A stretch of 64,000 nt of DNA from Rhodopirellula bahusiensis. GTDB taxonomy: Bacteria; Planctomycetota; Planctomycetia; Pirellulales; Pirellulaceae. A model generated the notes under the pieces. The model saw nothing but the letters and a program-made list of their open reading frames with translations. It did not search any database and was not told where the DNA came from. Both the position numbers and the translations under genes were made by a program. The stretch covers positions 62,001 through 126,000 of the forward strand of contig NZ_NIZW01000002.1 of NCBI RefSeq assembly GCF_002727185.1. The letters are read 5' to 3'. Positions 35,451 through 44,507 of the stretch are shown piece after piece (the stretch's first letter is position 1; the number at the start of each line of letters is the position of its first letter).

Positions 35451-37190
35451 CTAGGTGTAGTACAGCACCAAGCTGATCGCCAGCAGTGTCGCGGCCCAGA
35501 ATGCCATCGTGCTGGTGGACCAAGTCTGGCCGATCCAGCCGTTGACGTTGAACGAACGCTGGATCATTCGAAGGACGCTGCGCAGGGTCAACAAGAAGTC
35601 GTGGCGGAACGTTTGGTCCACCAGTTCAATCGCGACTTGACCGCCACGTGTTACCTTGGGGATCAGACGTCGGTAGAACCAATCGGTGTCCAGGTTCACG
35701 GCTCGTTGTTCTGCTGGGTACAGTCCCGACTTCATCAGCGCGACGAATGCGAGAGCCGCGAAAAGGAGCAGCTGCAATTGGGTGACGACGTGGGTGATCG
35801 TGTATGGGTGATAGTCCACGTCGAAGGGAAGCAACCGGTACAGCAACGGGTAAGCGATGCCCAACGCGATGCATGAGAAAGCAGCGATGCTCATCGCGAG
35901 TAACATGTTCCAAGGAGCTTCCTTGACTCGTTTGCCGCTGTCATGGGCAAAGAACGCAAAGAACGGAATCTTGATTCCGGAGTGCTCCATCACACCCGCC
36001 GAAGCGATCAGCAACACAATCCAAACGCCGAACATGTGTTCTTCGCCGGCGGCTGAGATGATCATCGATTTGCTAACGAATCCGCTGAGCAGCGGGAAGC
36101 CGGAGATGGCACCCGCACCGATCATGCAGAACGCGGTGGTCCATGGCATCGACTTGTGAAGTCCGCCCAGTTCGGTTGCCTTGGCGGTGCCGACTCGGAA
36201 CAGCACCGCGCCGACGGACATGAACAACAATGATTTGTAGATGATGTGGCAAAACGCGTGAGCCACGGTTCCGTTGATGGCGAGCTCGGTCCCGATGCCA
36301 ACACCGACGACCATGAACCCAAGTTGGTTGTTGAGCGAATATGCCAGAACTCGACGCAGGTCATTTTCGATGACCGCGAAAATGATCGGGAACAGCGTCA
36401 TGACGCAGCCGACGGTGATCAGTGGATCGAAGCCAGCAAACCCACGGGCCAGCGAATACACGGCGAGCTTCGTCGTGAACGCGCTGAGGAACACGGTGCC
36501 GGTGACCGTTGCCTTGGGATACGAGTCTTGCAACCAGTTGTGAAGCAACGGAAAGGCACACTTGATCGCGAACGCGAACAACACGCACCATGCGGCGGGC
36601 GAGATCGAATTGTCGCCGAAAAGGGTTTGACCTTCGCTGACAAACAGTTCGAATTTCAGCGAACCCGTTTCCACATACTGGATGATGGCTCCGGTGAGCA
36701 ACAACACGCCCGAGCCAACTTGGACGATCAGGTAACGCATCCCAGCGCGGTAAGCGGCGGGTGTGTCCGACGCCCAAACAAGAAACACGCTGCTGATTGC
36801 GGTGAGTTCCCAAAAAACGAACAGCGTCATCAAGTCTCCGGCACAGCAAGCGCCGATCGCGCCGCCGGCGTACACCATTCCCGCGATATGTTGCCGGGTG
36901 TCTCGCACGTGCAAAGCATAAATCGCCGACACGACCGCAGCGATGTGGAATACCAATCCAAATGGTCGACTGAGCGAATCGATGCGGATTGGTTGCAGTT
37001 CCGCACCCAACATCGAGAACGTTTTCGCGGACTCGCCTTCACCCAGGACGGGCGTGAACCAGAACAGCAAACCGCTGAGGATTGCCAGGCTGAGTGCACC
37101 GCCGGCTTGGGCTCGTTTGGGAAGCAACCACAGGAAAACGCCGCCGACAATCATCGGCCATCCCGGAGGCAAAGCAGACAAGAAATTCAT
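35451..37190 (-). CDS. Large antiporter-like subunit (MrpA/D, NuoL/M/N family), third in operon
   Basis: 579 residues, about 14 or more transmembrane helices. Contains the transport-critical Glu in FVFWELTAISSVFLVW and a Lys in AFAIKCAFPLLHNWLQDSYP, as in proton-pumping NuoL/M/N and MrpA/D proteins. The C-terminal extension (residues 460-579) ends in one extra helix after an amphipathic stretch (AIELVDQTFRHDFLLTLRSV). Last gene of the Mrp-type operon; its start overlaps the preceding small gene by 4 bases. Confidence 0.9.
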   Translation of the reverse strand: MNFLSALPPGWPMIVGGVFLWLLPKRAQAGGALSLAILSGLLFWFTPVLGEGESAKTFSMLGAELQPIRIDSLSRPFGLVFHIAAVVSAIYALHVRDTRQHIAGMVYAGGAIGACCAGDLMTLFVFWELTAISSVFLVWASDTPAAYRAGMRYLIVQVGSGVLLLTGAIIQYVETGSLKFELFVSEGQTLFGDNSISPAAWCVLFAFAIKCAFPLLHNWLQDSYPKATVTGTVFLSAFTTKLAVYSLARGFAGFDPLITVGCVMTLFPIIFAVIENDLRRVLAYSLNNQLGFMVVGVGIGTELAINGTVAHAFCHIIYKSLLFMSVGAVLFRVGTAKATELGGLHKSMPWTTAFCMIGAGAISGFPLLSGFVSKSMIISAAGEEHMFGVWIVLLIASAGVMEHSGIKIPFFAFFAHDSGKRVKEAPWNMLLAMSIAAFSCIALGIAYPLLYRLLPFDVDYHPYTITHVVTQLQLLLFAALAFVALMKSGLYPAEQRAVNLDTDWFYRRLIPKVTRGGQVAIELVDQTFRHDFLLTLRSVLRMIQRSFNVNGWIGQTWSTSTMAFWAATLLAISLVLYYT

Positions 37191-37513
37191 GCTTCGTCTC
37201 CTGGGTGGTTGTCTTCGGGGCGGTCCAAACGCGGGAATTCGTTTTCGGGTTCAGGGTCGTAGTAGCCCTCTGGCTTTTTGATCAACGGACGCAGCAACGT
37301 TCCCAGGAAGACGACAGCGACGAAAGCGATGAACCCGAACCAAGCTTGGAAACCAAAGAACGTTTCCACCTTGCCAAAGTGTGGGTGAGGGTTTTCGTAG
37401 AACAGGTTGGCGAAGACCAGCAGCACGCAAACGACCACCAGACCGATGATCATCCGTTGGATGTTCTGCGGCCGTTCGAACCAGCTGGGATCGGAAGGAG
37501 GGTTGTGGCTCAT
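37187..37513 (-). CDS. Small two-helix membrane protein of the Mrp operon
   Basis: 108 residues from the ATG at 37513, overlapping the stop of the upstream antiporter gene by 4 bases; the longer frame from 37618 would run deep into that gene. Two helices are visible (MIIGLVVVCVLLVFANLFY; FQAWFGFIAFVAVVFLGTLL), then an acidic tail (GYYDPEPENEFPRLD). It may be an accessory subunit. No named family recognised. Confidence 0.82.
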   Translation of the reverse strand: MSHNPPSDPSWFERPQNIQRMIIGLVVVCVLLVFANLFYENPHPHFGKVETFFGFQAWFGFIAFVAVVFLGTLLRPLIKKPEGYYDPEPENEFPRLDRPEDNHPGDEA

Positions 37514-39057
37514 AAGTTTGGCGTCTGCGTGATCGGCAACAGGGCTTCGTAAATCCAGTCGGCGGCGAAGAACAACGCGACACTGCCAATCGCGGTGATG
37601 CAAAGTGGAACCACGCACATCATCGGAGCTTCGTGAATTCCCTCGGTCGGTGCGTGCCCATGCGAGTCATGGCCGTCCGATTCATGTCCATGCGAGTCGT
37701 GATCGGCGGAGTCATCCGCTTTGGGTTTGCCCATGAAGGCGAGCATCGGAATCGGCACCAAGTAAGCGATGTTGAGCAGTGAACTGACCATCAACGCTGC
37801 CGTCAACAAATACTGATGAGTTTCCACCGTGCCAACGGCCAAGAACCATTTGCTCCAAGCACCTCCGCCCGGCGGCAATCCAATGATGCTGACCGAAGCG
37901 AGCAGGAAGGCACCGAACGTAAACGGCATTTGCCGCCCGAGTCCTCTCATGTCGCTGATGTTCTTCTTGTGAGCTCCGACATAAATCGCTCCGGCGCAGA
38001 AAAACAGCGTGATCTTGCCAACCGCGTGCATCGCGATGTGCATCCCGCCACCGATGATGCTGCTGGGAGTTGCGAGCGCCGCACCCAGCGTGATGTAGGC
38101 CAATTGACCAATCGTCGAGTACGCGAGTCGTGCTTTCAGGTTGTCTTTCGTCATCGCAACCAACGACGCGACGACCAATGAGAATCCGGCGACATAGGCC
38201 AGCCAGAGATTCACGCCTGATTCGGTCAGGAGGTCCAAACCGAAGATGTAAACCACGACTTTCAAAACCGAGAACACACCGACCTTCACGACGGCGACCG
38301 CGTGCAGCAAAGCACTGACGGGTGTCGGAGCGACCATCGCGGCGGGAAGCCAGCGGTGGAACGGCATCAAAGCGGCTTTTCCGATCCCGAACGCAAACAA
38401 CGCGAGGAGGAATCCGAGACCCACGATCGAGATTTTTTCGTCCGCTACGCTTTGGGCCAGGATCCCGCCAGGAGCGAAGTCCAACGTTCCGGCCAAGGTG
38501 TAGGTCCAGGCGATCGCCAGCATGAAGAACGCGATCGAGGTGGATAGCAAAATCCCCAGGTAGACTCGTCCGCCATTGCGGGCTTCTTCGTTGCCATGAT
38601 GAGTGACCAACGGGTAAGTCGAGATCGTCATGACCTCATACGCGACAAACAGCGTGAACAGGTTTTTCGCATAAGCGGCCGCGAGAGCAGCGAAAATAGC
38701 GAAAGCAAAGCAGCCAAAGAATCGCGTTTGATTTTCTTCGTTATGGCCCCGCATGTAGCCGACCGCGTAGATCGTCGTCAGGATCCAAAGTCCCGATGCG
38801 ACGAGTGCGAAGAGCATCCCCAGCGGTTCGACTTGGAACGCGATTTGGAAGCCGGGCAACCATTCACCCCACATCCATTCTGGACGCTCACCGGCGAACA
38901 CGCCGCTGGCCATCCGGCAAGTCAGCAAAAACAGAATGGTGGCGACCGTCAGCGTGCAGCCTTCGCGAACGTTTGGCGATTTGCCCGTTAGCGTGAGCAA
39001 CACGTACGCGATCAGCGGCAGCAGCAATGACACCCAGATTTGCATGGAGTCCGTCAT
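37510..39057 (-). CDS. Large antiporter-like subunit, second in operon, with His-rich loop
   Basis: 515 residues from the ATG at 39057, overlapping the upstream mrpD-like stop by 4 bases; the frame from 39120 is rejected for lacking a signal or homology. About 14 helices. Key residues: Glu in FVAYEVMTISTYPLVTHH and Lys in GIGKAALMPFHRWLPAAMVA. An unusual loop near residues 445-475 is packed with His and Asp (DHDSHGHESDGHDSHGHAP), which could bind a divalent metal. Part of a membrane cation/proton antiporter complex. Confidence 0.9.
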   Translation of the reverse strand: MTDSMQIWVSLLLPLIAYVLLTLTGKSPNVREGCTLTVATILFLLTCRMASGVFAGERPEWMWGEWLPGFQIAFQVEPLGMLFALVASGLWILTTIYAVGYMRGHNEENQTRFFGCFAFAIFAALAAAYAKNLFTLFVAYEVMTISTYPLVTHHGNEEARNGGRVYLGILLSTSIAFFMLAIAWTYTLAGTLDFAPGGILAQSVADEKISIVGLGFLLALFAFGIGKAALMPFHRWLPAAMVAPTPVSALLHAVAVVKVGVFSVLKVVVYIFGLDLLTESGVNLWLAYVAGFSLVVASLVAMTKDNLKARLAYSTIGQLAYITLGAALATPSSIIGGGMHIAMHAVGKITLFFCAGAIYVGAHKKNISDMRGLGRQMPFTFGAFLLASVSIIGLPPGGGAWSKWFLAVGTVETHQYLLTAALMVSSLLNIAYLVPIPMLAFMGKPKADDSADHDSHGHESDGHDSHGHAPTEGIHEAPMMCVVPLCITAIGSVALFFAADWIYEALLPITQTPNL

Positions 39058-40532
39058 GGTGTGGCTCCCAGCAATCCCGCGGCCGCGGCCGCGGCCATGT
39101 CGGCTGAGTAGGTGGTCCAAACACCGAACAAGAAAGTTCCAGCTAGGACGATGTAGGTTGGGATCAACATTCCCAGGGGAGCCTCCTTGGCCTTCAGGAC
39201 TTTCGCGGTTGGTTCGCTGAAGTACAGGGTTTCAACCACACGCCAAACGTAGACCACGGCAAGTAACGAACTGAACAGCATCAACACAGCGACCGGCCAC
39301 ATACCTTTTTCCATTGCCGCGGTAAGAAGCAACCATTTGCTGATGAAACCCGCCGTGACCGGAACACCAATCAGTGCCAGTCCCCCGATTGCCCAGCCGA
39401 GCGACGTCCAAGGCATCGTTTTGCCGGCGCCCTTCCAGTCATCGAGTTTGACGCTGCCCAATCGCAACGCGAAGCAACCGACGATCATGAACAACCCGCC
39501 TTTGATCAACGCGTGGTTGAACATGTGAACGATGCCGGCGGTCAGTCCACCCGGTGTCGCCATGCTGATGCCCAAAATCATGTAGCCGATCTGAGCGACA
39601 CTGGAATAGGCGAGCAGGCGCTTGACGTTGGCTTGATAGATGGCCGCTGTCGATGCAACGAAGATGCCAATCAATGCCAGGATGGTCAGTTCGGTGTCCA
39701 GCGGCAGATAGTCGAACGCGAAACTGGGAGTGATGATCCCAAAGATGACCCGGATGAACGCGTAGACCGAAACCTTGGTCGCGGTCGCCGCGATGAAGCA
39801 TGTCACGACGGAAGGTGCGTACGTGTAGGCGTTGGGCAACCATGTGTGCAGCGGAAACACCGCCATCTTCACACACAATCCGATGACCAGAAAACCAAAC
39901 GCCACCAAAACCGTTCGAGGGCCGTTTTCGTGTGGCACACGAGCGGCGATGTCCGCCATGTTGAGCGTGCCGGTCATTTGGTACAGCAACCCGATGCCGA
40001 TCAAGATGAACGTCGCGCCAATGCTACCGATGATCAGGTACTGGAACGCAGCCAATGGAGCTCGCCGGGTTTGCCCGAGGCTGATCAGTGCGTACGACGA
40101 CAGCGATGAGATTTCCAAGAAAACGAAAACGTTGAAAAGGTCACCCGTCACGCACATGCCCAACAATCCGGTCAGGCACAACAGATAGGTTGCGTAGAAC
40201 AGATAGTGTTTCGATCGAGCGATCTCGTCGTCGACCGATTTCGGTGCATAAACCAAGACGATGGCACCGATCCCCGAGACGAACATCATCACAAAGGACG
40301 ACAACGAATCGACCACGTATTCGATGCCGTATGGCGGTGCCCAGCCACCCAGGTTGTACCGGATCACTCCGGACTCGCTGACTTGTGCGACCAACGCGAT
40401 TGAGATGGCAAACGTGATCCATGAGACCACCAGCGCGAGCGTGTAGGCGGCAGTTCGCTGGTGCAGGATCATGCACAGCGGAGCCGCCACCAGCGGCAGC
40501 ACGATCAATAAAATGGGGAGATGTTCCGTCAA
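39054..40532 (-). CDS. mrpD: Mrp-type antiporter subunit D
   Basis: 492 residues, about 14 helices. Carries the family signatures FVFLEISSLSSYALISLG (Glu), GLCVKMAVFPLHTWLPNAYT (Lys, His) and KRLLAYSSVAQIGYMILG. This is the closest of the three large subunits to canonical MrpD, given its position directly after mrpC. Function: sodium or potassium/proton exchange as part of the complex. Both ends overlap neighbours by 4 bases. Confidence 0.92.
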   Translation of the reverse strand: MTEHLPILLIVLPLVAAPLCMILHQRTAAYTLALVVSWITFAISIALVAQVSESGVIRYNLGGWAPPYGIEYVVDSLSSFVMMFVSGIGAIVLVYAPKSVDDEIARSKHYLFYATYLLCLTGLLGMCVTGDLFNVFVFLEISSLSSYALISLGQTRRAPLAAFQYLIIGSIGATFILIGIGLLYQMTGTLNMADIAARVPHENGPRTVLVAFGFLVIGLCVKMAVFPLHTWLPNAYTYAPSVVTCFIAATATKVSVYAFIRVIFGIITPSFAFDYLPLDTELTILALIGIFVASTAAIYQANVKRLLAYSSVAQIGYMILGISMATPGGLTAGIVHMFNHALIKGGLFMIVGCFALRLGSVKLDDWKGAGKTMPWTSLGWAIGGLALIGVPVTAGFISKWLLLTAAMEKGMWPVAVLMLFSSLLAVVYVWRVVETLYFSEPTAKVLKAKEAPLGMLIPTYIVLAGTFLFGVWTTYSADMAAAAAAGLLGATP

Positions 40533-41128
40533 TTCACTGACTCCGAATCGGTGGGGTTGTCAGGCGAACTCCCCGCCAGCGAATGAGTCTCCGTGTCGAT
40601 CCATTGGTCTTCGTCATCGTCGTCCGGCAATCCATCTTCGCGATCAATTTCCAAAATCCGATCTTCTTCAATCGTTCCATAGTCTTCGCGAATGCGAACC
40701 ACCAACGCGAGTGCGAGCGACGTGGTAGCGATGCCGACCACGATCGCCGTCAGCATCAAAACACTTGGCAATGGATTGGAGTAAATGATTTCGGCACCCG
40801 GCAATTCAGCATGCCCGGTGTGAGCACCAACGATCTCTTCGGAAACAGTTCCCAAAGCGTGCGTCGAATGTTCGCCATGCCCCGCATCGTGCATCACTTT
40901 GGCCTGAGCCGCGGCGACTTCAGGTGGGATGATCGGAGCGGTGCCGCCACGAACTTTTCCCATCGTCACGTAGAGCAAGAACACAGACGTTTGAAAGATG
41001 TTCAGACCAATGACAGCTTTGATCAGGTTCCGACGCGCAAGCACGATGTAGAACCCGGTCATCATCAAGACGATCACGATCCAGTAGTTGTAGAGCCCCG
41101 CGGCTTGTTCCAAAGCTGGACTGCTCAT
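40529..41128 (-). CDS. mrpC: Mrp-type antiporter subunit C (NuoK-like), with extensions
   Basis: 199 residues, against about 110-120 for usual MrpC. Three helices are present (YWIVIVLMMTGFYIVLA; LIKAVIGLNIFQTSVFLLYV; PLPSVLMLTAIVVGIATTSL). A His-containing loop is inserted between helices 2 and 3 (HDAGHGEHSTHALG) and a highly acidic tail is added (DGLPDDDDEDQWIDTETHS). Overlaps both neighbours by 4 bases. Confidence 0.92.
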   Translation of the reverse strand: MSSPALEQAAGLYNYWIVIVLMMTGFYIVLARRNLIKAVIGLNIFQTSVFLLYVTMGKVRGGTAPIIPPEVAAAQAKVMHDAGHGEHSTHALGTVSEEIVGAHTGHAELPGAEIIYSNPLPSVLMLTAIVVGIATTSLALALVVRIREDYGTIEEDRILEIDREDGLPDDDDEDQWIDTETHSLAGSSPDNPTDSESVN

Positions 41129-41562
41129 ACGAATCGACTCCGGCTGGCGAAGGCGTAGAAGATCATCGTCATCACCGAGGTCACCGTGATACCCACGCCG
41201 ACTTCCACCAAGAAGATCCCCAGGTGTTGTCCACCGGGCAGGTACTTGTGGTTGAAGGAATGTTCCAAAACGTCGTAGTCCAAAAAGTTGCCGCCCAGCA
41301 TCATCGTGGCAAAGCCGGTGCCGGCATAAACCAACACGCCGATCGCCATCAGCTTTTCAATCACGATTGGAGGAGCAACGCGTTTGATTGCATCAAGGCC
41401 GAATACCAGGCCGTACAGGATCAACGCTGCGGCAAAGATGACTCCCGCCTGAAAACCACCGCCCGGGCCGTAGTCACCATGGAATTGAACATAGAAGGCG
41501 AACAGCAAGATGTACGGGATCAGCAACTTGGTGATCACGCGAATGATTGGGAACTTGATCAT
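41125..41562 (-). CDS. mrpB: Mrp-type antiporter subunit B (MnhB domain)
   Basis: 145 residues, four helices. The MnhB signature is visible as FYVQFHGDYGPGGGFQAGVI followed by FAAALILYGLVFG. The end (GVGITVTSVMTMIFYAFASR) packs as the last helix. Overlaps mrpC by 4 bases and the DUF4040 gene by 4. Confidence 0.93.
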   Translation of the reverse strand: MIKFPIIRVITKLLIPYILLFAFYVQFHGDYGPGGGFQAGVIFAAALILYGLVFGLDAIKRVAPPIVIEKLMAIGVLVYAGTGFATMMLGGNFLDYDVLEHSFNHKYLPGGQHLGIFLVEVGVGITVTSVMTMIFYAFASRSRFV

Positions 41563-42137
41563 GCGCTGGCCTTCCGTTTGCGTCGTTTAGCGCGGCTCGC
41601 GATGGCCGGGCGTTCCAATTCATCTCTTCGTAGAATCAGCAACACGGCGATGCCGGCGGTCAAAACCACGGTCGTTTCACCCAGCGTGTCGTAACCCCGG
41701 TAAGAAGCCAGTAGCGCCGTCACGACGTTGGGAAGACCGTGCATGTCCTCGAGTGATCGCTCGACAAACGACGGATCCGGATGCATGTGCACGGCGGCGT
41801 TGGGATCGCCGTAGTGAGGCATGTCCAACGTGCCGTAGATCAGGGCTCCGCCGGTGACGATGACCACCAACAAAGGGATGATGGGCGAACGTTTGGTTGG
41901 TTGTTCTTGTTCGCCGGTCAGCGCCAACGTGCTGAGCATCAACACGGTTGAGATGCCCGCGCCGACGGCGGCTTCCGTGAACGCGACGTCGGGTGCATCC
42001 AGGATCATCATCCAGGACGCACTGAGAAAACTGTAGATGCCGGTGAACATCACCGCGGCCCATAGCTGCCGCAATCGTGCGACTGTCACGGCGGTGAGTG
42101 CCAGCAACGCCAAGATGGCAAAGACGATCCAGTTCAT
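41559..42137 (-). CDS. DUF4040/MbhD-MbhE-like subunit (C-terminal MrpA equivalent)
   Basis: 192 residues. Residues about 1-80 match DUF4040 (RQLWAAVMFTGIYSFLSASW, DAPDVAFTEAAVGAGISTVL). The second half (YRGYDTLGETTVVLTAGIAV) matches the MbhE-like part that forms the end of MrpA in Bacillus. So the long MrpA of Firmicutes is split here. The basic tail (RAKRRKRKASA) is cytoplasmic. Overlaps mrpG by one base and mrpB by four. Confidence 0.9.
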   Translation of the reverse strand: MNWIVFAILALLALTAVTVARLRQLWAAVMFTGIYSFLSASWMMILDAPDVAFTEAAVGAGISTVLMLSTLALTGEQEQPTKRSPIIPLLVVIVTGGALIYGTLDMPHYGDPNAAVHMHPDPSFVERSLEDMHGLPNVVTALLASYRGYDTLGETTVVLTAGIAVLLILRRDELERPAIASRAKRRKRKASA

Positions 42138-42499
42138 TAGGAGACGTCTCCATCACGCGTAGTGGTCGGTGGGTTACACGCCTGATTGGTTTTTTGTTTG
42201 ACGTCCAGTTCCGGTTTGACTCCATGAATCAACGCCGAGTGTGCCAATGCGTGACAGGAACTTGGGCTGGTGATGGTCAGAAAGAACAGGATCGCGATCA
42301 GCTTCGCCGCGACCAACGTAGGGCCCGCCAAACACAGCAATCCAATCAAGATCAAACCGGCACCCATCGTGTCGGTGATGCCGCCGCCGTGCATTCGCGA
42401 AAAGAACTCGGGCAATCGGATGATGCCGATTCCTCCCACGATGGAAAAGAACGCTCCCGCGATCAGGAAGAACCAACTTGCGATTTCAAACGCGATCAT
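42137..42499 (-). CDS. mrpG: Mrp-type antiporter subunit G
   Basis: 120 residues, three helices. Signature segments: FFLIAGAFFSIVGGIGIIRL followed by PEFFSRMHGGGITDTMGAGL, as in MnhG/PhaG. The tail is polar. Starts 13 bases after the mrpF stop. Confidence 0.93.
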   Translation of the reverse strand: MIAFEIASWFFLIAGAFFSIVGGIGIIRLPEFFSRMHGGGITDTMGAGLILIGLLCLAGPTLVAAKLIAILFFLTITSPSSCHALAHSALIHGVKPELDVKQKTNQACNPPTTTRDGDVS

Positions 42500-42512
42500 G
42501 AGTCACCTCTCA

Positions 42513-42923
42513 TCAGGCGGGTTCCTCACCAAAGCTGCGATATTGGGTGAATCGCAACAAAGCGACCATGCCGATGAAATTCATCAAGCTGTAGAGCAAT
42601 GCGAGATCCAGAAAGTCGGTGCGAGCGGTCATAAAACTGACCACGCAAATGAACAGCACCGTTTTGGTGCCGAACATGTTGAGCGCCAAAACGCGATCGA
42701 AAACGGTCGGTCCCGCCATCGCTCGGATCAACGCCAGCGTCATGGTGATCAAGACTGCAGCGGAAGTTGCCATCATCACGTGATGCGTCGCGCTCAGGCT
42801 GAACGCTTGCGCCGAATAGCTCAGCATTTCGTGCAGGTCAGCGGAGCTGGCGTGCCCGCGTCCCGACGGCGTTTTCGCGGCGTGAGCTGCCGCTTCGCTG
42901 ACGGCGAGCATCATCGGCATCAT
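42513..42923 (-). CDS. mrpF: Mrp-type antiporter subunit F
   Basis: 136 residues from the ATG at 42923, 14 bases after the mrpE stop; usual MrpF has about 90, and later ATGs (for example the pair preceding ATSAAVLITM) are alternatives. The family core is clear: TLALIRAMAGPTVFDRVLAL then FGTKTVLFICVVSFMTARTD and FLDLALLYSLMNFIGMVALL. Three helices. The extra N-terminal 45 residues are polar and His-containing. Confidence 0.9.
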   Translation of the reverse strand: MMPMMLAVSEAAAHAAKTPSGRGHASSADLHEMLSYSAQAFSLSATHHVMMATSAAVLITMTLALIRAMAGPTVFDRVLALNMFGTKTVLFICVVSFMTARTDFLDLALLYSLMNFIGMVALLRFTQYRSFGEEPA

Positions 42924-42937
42924 GCAAGTCGGAAAAA

Positions 42938-43420
42938 TCACTTGGATTTCTCCAGCCGGCAGATGCGTTCGTCCATTTCGCCGGACATGTCTTCTTCGGT
43001 TTCTTCCAAATTCAAACCGTGAATCAGGATCTTCTCGCCTTCCATTTGGACTGACACCGTACCGGGGGTCAGCGTGATCGAATTGGCCAAGATGACTCGG
43101 CCGAGTTCGCATTTCTGATGCGATTTGATGGTGACCATGTTGCGTTTCAGCTTCATCTTGCGAGACAAAATGATCTTGGCGACCGCCAAGTTGCTTTCAA
43201 CGATTTCTTTGGCCAACCATGGTGCGTAGAAGACAAACGGACGAATCCCGAGTTGCGCCGGAGCACCTTCTTCGTCGACGATGTCCATCCGCAACGAGAC
43301 GTAGAGGCTGACCAGCACCGACAACGCACCGAGTCCAAGAAGGAACGGGTTGTCAAAATGTCCTGACCAGAACAGCCAGGTCGCAACCAGTGCGACGGTG
43401 AGCCAAAACGCGTATCTCAC
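42938..43420 (-). CDS. mrpE: Mrp-type antiporter subunit E
   Basis: 160 residues from a GTG at 43420 (VRYAFWLTVALVATWLFWSG); the open frame from 43561 adds residues without homology. Two N-terminal helices precede the soluble MnhE domain: FYAPWLAKEIVESNLAVAKI, ILANSITLTPGTVSVQ and ILIHGLNLEETEED. First gene of the operon, so the promoter lies in 43421-43745. Confidence 0.9.
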   Translation of the reverse strand: MRYAFWLTVALVATWLFWSGHFDNPFLLGLGALSVLVSLYVSLRMDIVDEEGAPAQLGIRPFVFYAPWLAKEIVESNLAVAKIILSRKMKLKRNMVTIKSHQKCELGRVILANSITLTPGTVSVQMEGEKILIHGLNLEETEEDMSGEMDERICRLEKSK

Positions 43421-43745
43421 GAGAGGATCCGATCCGTGGGGAGATGTGCAAAACGTAGACACGTTATCCACAAACTTGCGCCCGCAACAAGTGGGCCCGA
43501 TGCGAGAAATCGCTTTGTTGGAACGATTCGTTCGAACAGAGATACGTGCTCTATGTTTCACCCCATGGCAGATTCACCGGGTGGGAATCCAGAGCGATTT
43601 TCTTGCTGTGGTTGCCTGGTTTAGCTGCTTTGCTCAGTTTGTTGTTTTGCGGTCCGCACAAACCCGCCATTGTGATGTTTGCCGGACCTTTCAGCCTGGT
43701 TATGTGTTCAGCGTTTGAGCCAGTGCAGGGTGATCGTCAGGGAGG
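43421..43745. other. Intergenic region upstream of the Mrp operon
   Basis: 325 bases between two minus-strand units. It should hold the mrp promoter and the end of the TPR gene's transcript. Short frames on both strands look accidental. No repeat seen. Confidence 0.4.
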
Positions 43746-44501
43746 TTATGCGACGTTGCTGTGTTGCGCAGTGGTCGATTGTTTCGACAGCTTTTTGAGT
43801 CGCGACGCGCAAAGTCGCGCTCGTTGGACATCGTCGCAGTCGAAAAACAGGTTCGCGATGCGCTTGAGGCAGCACTGACAGTCCACTTCGTCCAGACGGT
43901 CGGGAATGACCGCGGCGAGAACCTTGATCGCATCGTCCTTGCGTTGCAACCGAATCAGCATCGAAGCCAGCCCGATGCGAAAGTGCACGTTGCGAGGATC
44001 CAGGTCGATCGCATGGCGGATCAATGATTCGCAAATTTCAGTGGGGTGGCCGCACTGTTGAGCATAGTAGCCCATTTGGTAGTGAACCTCGGGTTGATCC
44101 GGATTCAGAATGCCAGCTTGGCGGCAAGCTTCCATTGCCAATCTCGGTGAGTCGATCGCTTCCAAGCCCGCCGCGATTCGCAGAAGTTCCGAACTGTTGA
44201 CCTTGCCCGATGTCGCAACCGACATCAGCAACTCTTCCGACAGGTTGCGTCGGCCAATCGATCCGTACGCGATTGCCAGTTCGATTTGAATGGCTCGAGA
44301 CAACGGTCGAATGAGGGCCGCACGTTCGAGTGCATCAATGCCTTCGCCGAATTCGCAATCGCAAAGACTGGCCATTCCCAACAGCGTCAGAGCGGCGACG
44401 TCATCGGGGTCTTGGGCCAACGCGTACTGAGCGAACTGGACGGCACGAGCAAACTGGCCCGCTTCGAATTCAAGGTGAGCGATGGAGAGAGATTCGTTCA
44501 T
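43746..44501 (-). CDS. TPR-like protein, paralog 2
   Basis: 251 residues of helical repeats: AVQFAQYALAQDPDDVAALT, GIDALERAALIRPLSRAIQI, HAIDLDPRNVHFRIGLASML. No signal peptide, so cytoplasmic. A Cys-rich segment near the end (VDCQCCLKRIANLFFDCDD) is shared in part with the upstream paralog (CFSCLQRIADLL). The two genes are 6 bases apart and arose by tandem duplication. Probably a protein-interaction adaptor; partner unknown. Confidence 0.85.
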   Translation of the reverse strand: MNESLSIAHLEFEAGQFARAVQFAQYALAQDPDDVAALTLLGMASLCDCEFGEGIDALERAALIRPLSRAIQIELAIAYGSIGRRNLSEELLMSVATSGKVNSSELLRIAAGLEAIDSPRLAMEACRQAGILNPDQPEVHYQMGYYAQQCGHPTEICESLIRHAIDLDPRNVHFRIGLASMLIRLQRKDDAIKVLAAVIPDRLDEVDCQCCLKRIANLFFDCDDVQRARLCASRLKKLSKQSTTAQHSNVA

Positions 44502-44507
44502 TTCGGT

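Noticed and set aside
43546-43878. 110-codon plus-strand frame with a hydrophobic stretch
   Set aside because: Overlaps the end of the TPR gene on the other strand and has no recognisable domain; probably chance.
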